This document shows positions 43,669-45,379 of a DNA stretch of 45,379 nt, one piece after another. Below the pieces are notes generated by a model, which was not told the DNA's origin, ran no database searches, and worked only from the letters and a program-made list of their open reading frames with translations. The stretch is from Gammaproteobacteria bacterium Milos-ODIII6 (GTDB taxonomy: Bacteria > Pseudomonadota > Gammaproteobacteria > Chromatiales > Chromatiaceae). Made by a program: the position numbers and the translations under genes. The first letter of the stretch is position 1. Each line of letters begins with the position of its first letter. Where the stretch lies: NCBI GenBank assembly GCA_029228645.1, contig JAPTHR010000001.1, positions 439,601 through 484,979 on the forward strand. Reading direction: 5' to 3'.

Positions 43669-43815
43669 AATCAAACGGGTCAGTTTCGATTGATCCACCG
43701 AGCCCGGGATCACAAAATGAGGAGGTCTCGGCATATCGCATCCTTGCAATCATTGGCCAAACCGTGAGGCTATCCCCTAGCGTGGCGAGATCAATCGAAA
43801 CTGACCCGTTTGATT
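43669..43815. mobile_element. MITE-like element with perfect 27-bp terminal inverted repeats
   Basis: The left end (43669-43695, starting AATCAAACGGGTCAGTTTCG) is the exact reverse complement of the right end (43789-43815). The interior is 93 bases with no meaningful coding. The total length is 147 bases. The bases outside the ends (GAACGG on the left, TTACTG on the right) do not form a target duplication, and the flanks belong to two different genes: a regulator stub and a permease C-terminal half. This fits recombination between two copies of the element with loss of what lay between. Confidence 0.85.
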
Positions 43816-44580
43816 TTACTGGAGATGGCCGGGCTGCTGATTGTGATCTGGGTCGGTTCTTCGGCCGTCGAGCAGGTGCCGCGTGTGTGGTCGGAGGCGC
43901 CGTCGCTGCTGTCCCCCGGCGTCGCCGAAGGGGTCGTTGTCGGCGCATTCCTGGCCTTTTATGCCTTCATCGGTTTCGAGGATATGGTCAATGTCGCCGA
44001 AGAGGTGCGCGAGCCTGAACGTAACCTGCCGCGGGCCATACTGAGGGCGATCGCGCTGTCGACGCTGCTTTACTTCGCGGTCTCGCTGGTCGCCGTCGTC
44101 AACGTACCGATAGCCCAACTGGGCCAATCCGACGCGCCCCTGGCGTTGATCTATCAACAGGCAACCGGGCGTGAACCTGTGGTGATCACGACGATCGGGA
44201 TGCTGGCCGTCATCAACGGGGCGCTGATTCAGATGATCATGGCGTCGCGCGTAATCTATGGCATGGCAAACAGAGGCTGGCTGCCGGGAGTGCTTTCACG
44301 GGTCAATTCGAGAACCCGTACGCCGATTGCAGCGACTGTGCTGATCGCGACCCTGGTGCTCGCTTTTGCCCTGTGGGGGGCGATAGAGACGCTGGCAAAG
44401 GCGACCAGCTTTTTGCTGCTGCTGGTCTTTGCGTTGGCGAACCTGGCGCTATGGCGGCTCAAATACTGGCAACAGCAGCCTGCCGGGATCATCAACGTGC
44501 CGATCTGGGTGCCCGCCAGTGGCTTCGTTGCCTCGGTCGCCGTCGTCGTGATTCAGGCGCTGATCGAACTCCTTGGTTGA
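43816..44580 (+). pseudogene. Amino-acid permease (APC family), C-terminal part only
   Basis: The frame from 43816 gives about 254 residues: LLEMAGLLIVIWVG, then AFLAFYAFIGFEDMVNVAEE and VREPERNLPRAILRAIALST, and several further membrane helices to LIELLG. APC amino-acid transporters have about 12 helices in 430-500 residues; the first four or five are missing, cut exactly at the MITE end. It has no start site of its own and is very unlikely to transport. The substrate of the original protein cannot be told. Confidence 0.8.
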
Positions 44581-44601
44581 CGTGAAAATTGTTCTCTGAC
44601 C

Positions 44602-45379
44602 CGAATGGCACTTACTTAAGCGTAAGATTTTGAGACGATTGTAGAAATGACCGGCATGGCGTTAGGCTTCAAATCGCCAAACCATCCACCCAACCCCAGG
44701 GGCCGGTCCCATGCATCATACCTCCAGTGCCATTCGTGCCCAACAGCGATTTATCCAAGCTCAGCGAGATGAAAGTCATTGCTTGAGCACGTTCAATCTG
44801 CTCACCAGCGACATCTTGTTTGATGAAGTGGAGAGGCTTCTTCCTCCTCATCGGGAAAGACTTTTTCCGCCGACAGAAACACTCGCCATGTTTGTCACAC
44901 AGGCCTTGAGTGCCGATCGTTCCTGTCAGCATGTGGTTAACCAGGCCGCCGTACAACGCTTGGTCACCGGCCTTTCCGTGTGTAGCACGCACACAGGGGG
45001 GTATTGCCGAGCAAGGCAACGACTGCCGGTGGAAATGGTGACCGGCTTGGCTCGCTATATCGGCCAGCAGATCGATGAGCAGTTACCGAGCAAATGGCGC
45101 TGGAATGGCCGCCGTGTGCGGTTGGTCGATGGCACCACCGTCACCATGCCGGATACCACTGATAATCAAGCGGCCTATCCACAGCAAGGTGGACAGAAGC
45201 CGGGGCTGGGTTTTCCCATATGCCGGGTAGTTGGCATAACCTGCCTTTCGAGTGGTGCCTTGCTCAATGCGGCTGTTGGCCGTTTCAATGGCAAAGGTGG
45301 AGATGAACATACGCTGTTCCGTTCCATCCAGGACACCCTCGAATACGGCGACATACTGCTTGGTGATGCGTTCTTCCCC
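44602..45379 (+). mobile_element. IS4-type insertion sequence, left part (runs off the window)
   Basis: A likely left end lies near 44602-44625 (AATGGCACTTACTTAAGCG), about 22 bases after the permease stop, followed by a transposase frame open to the window edge. The right end and any target duplication are outside the window, so limits are approximate. Confidence 0.75.
44711..45379 (+). CDS. IS4-type DDE transposase, N-terminal 223 residues
   Basis: The frame from the ATG at 44711 has no stop to base 45379 and reads MHHTSSAIRAQQRFIQAQRD, LSTFNLLTSDILFDEVERLL, ETLAMFVTQALSADRSCQHV. LVDGTTVTMPDTTDNQAAYP holds the first catalytic aspartate of the DDE triad, and YGDILLGDAFFP, at the edge, the second. 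The rest, including the YREK-type region and glutamate, lies beyond the window. Nothing in the visible part is broken, so the element may be intact. Confidence 0.88.
   Translation, partial: MHHTSSAIRAQQRFIQAQRDESHCLSTFNLLTSDILFDEVERLLPPHRERLFPPTETLAMFVTQALSADRSCQHVVNQAAVQRLVTGLSVCSTHTGGYCRARQRLPVEMVTGLARYIGQQIDEQLPSKWRWNGRRVRLVDGTTVTMPDTTDNQAAYPQQGGQKPGLGFPICRVVGITCLSSGALLNAAVGRFNGKGGDEHTLFRSIQDTLEYGDILLGDAFFP

Noticed and set aside
43504-43767. The 87-codon frame as a complete small regulator
   Set aside because: Codons after 43668 are the MITE read through by chance; homology ends exactly at the MITE border.

Overview
The window reads as a chromosomal segment of a high-G+C gammaproteobacterium, probably of the Chromatiales / Ectothiorhodospiraceae type. 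This is inferred from protein style, gene order and the Trp tRNA between tuf and secE; no species can be named from the sequence alone. Positions 1-30850 hold the core information-processing block: the end of one tuf gene, tRNA-Trp, secE-nusG, rplKA, rplJL, rpoBC, then the str (rpsL-rpsG-fusA-tuf), S10, spc and alpha operons through rplQ, all on the + strand. Every gene looks intact. Three promoters of the same style (TAGA(A/G)T followed by a G+C-rich discriminator) stand before rpsL, rpsH and rpsM, each with a hairpin next to the start. An L10-type leader precedes rplJ, an attenuator-like hairpin precedes rpoB, and a second tuf copy differs from the first by only three bases over the 384 that can be compared.

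Positions 30851-39607 are ordinary housekeeping and accessory genes: a SAM hydroxide adenosyltransferase (DUF62), REP-like palindromes, uvrA (-), a YajR-type MFS transporter, ssb, a DUF2927 exported protein, a 35-bp tandem repeat array, a small Spy/LTxxQ-like periplasmic protein (-) and rsmA/ksgA (- strand, TTG start).

Positions 39608-45379 are an accessory, rearranged region. Its centre is a two-gene module: a small exported protein (-) divergent from a CadC/ToxR-like winged-helix, transmembrane, TPR regulator (+), separated by 240 bp. A second broken copy lies about 3 kb downstream. It has the signal peptide and first mature residues of the same exported family, a 242-bp divergent spacer, and the first half of a homologous winged helix. 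The two spacers share a 24-bp element at nearly the same distance from the regulator start. The second copy has been broken by an A+T-rich exported gene, and by a 147-bp MITE-like element with perfect 27-bp inverted ends that joins the regulator stub to the C-terminal half of an amino-acid permease. An IS3-type orfA remnant sits between the copies, and an IS4-type transposase runs off the right edge. The duplicated module is the best candidate in the window for an undescribed system; the rest is well-known biology with some regulatory details worth checking.
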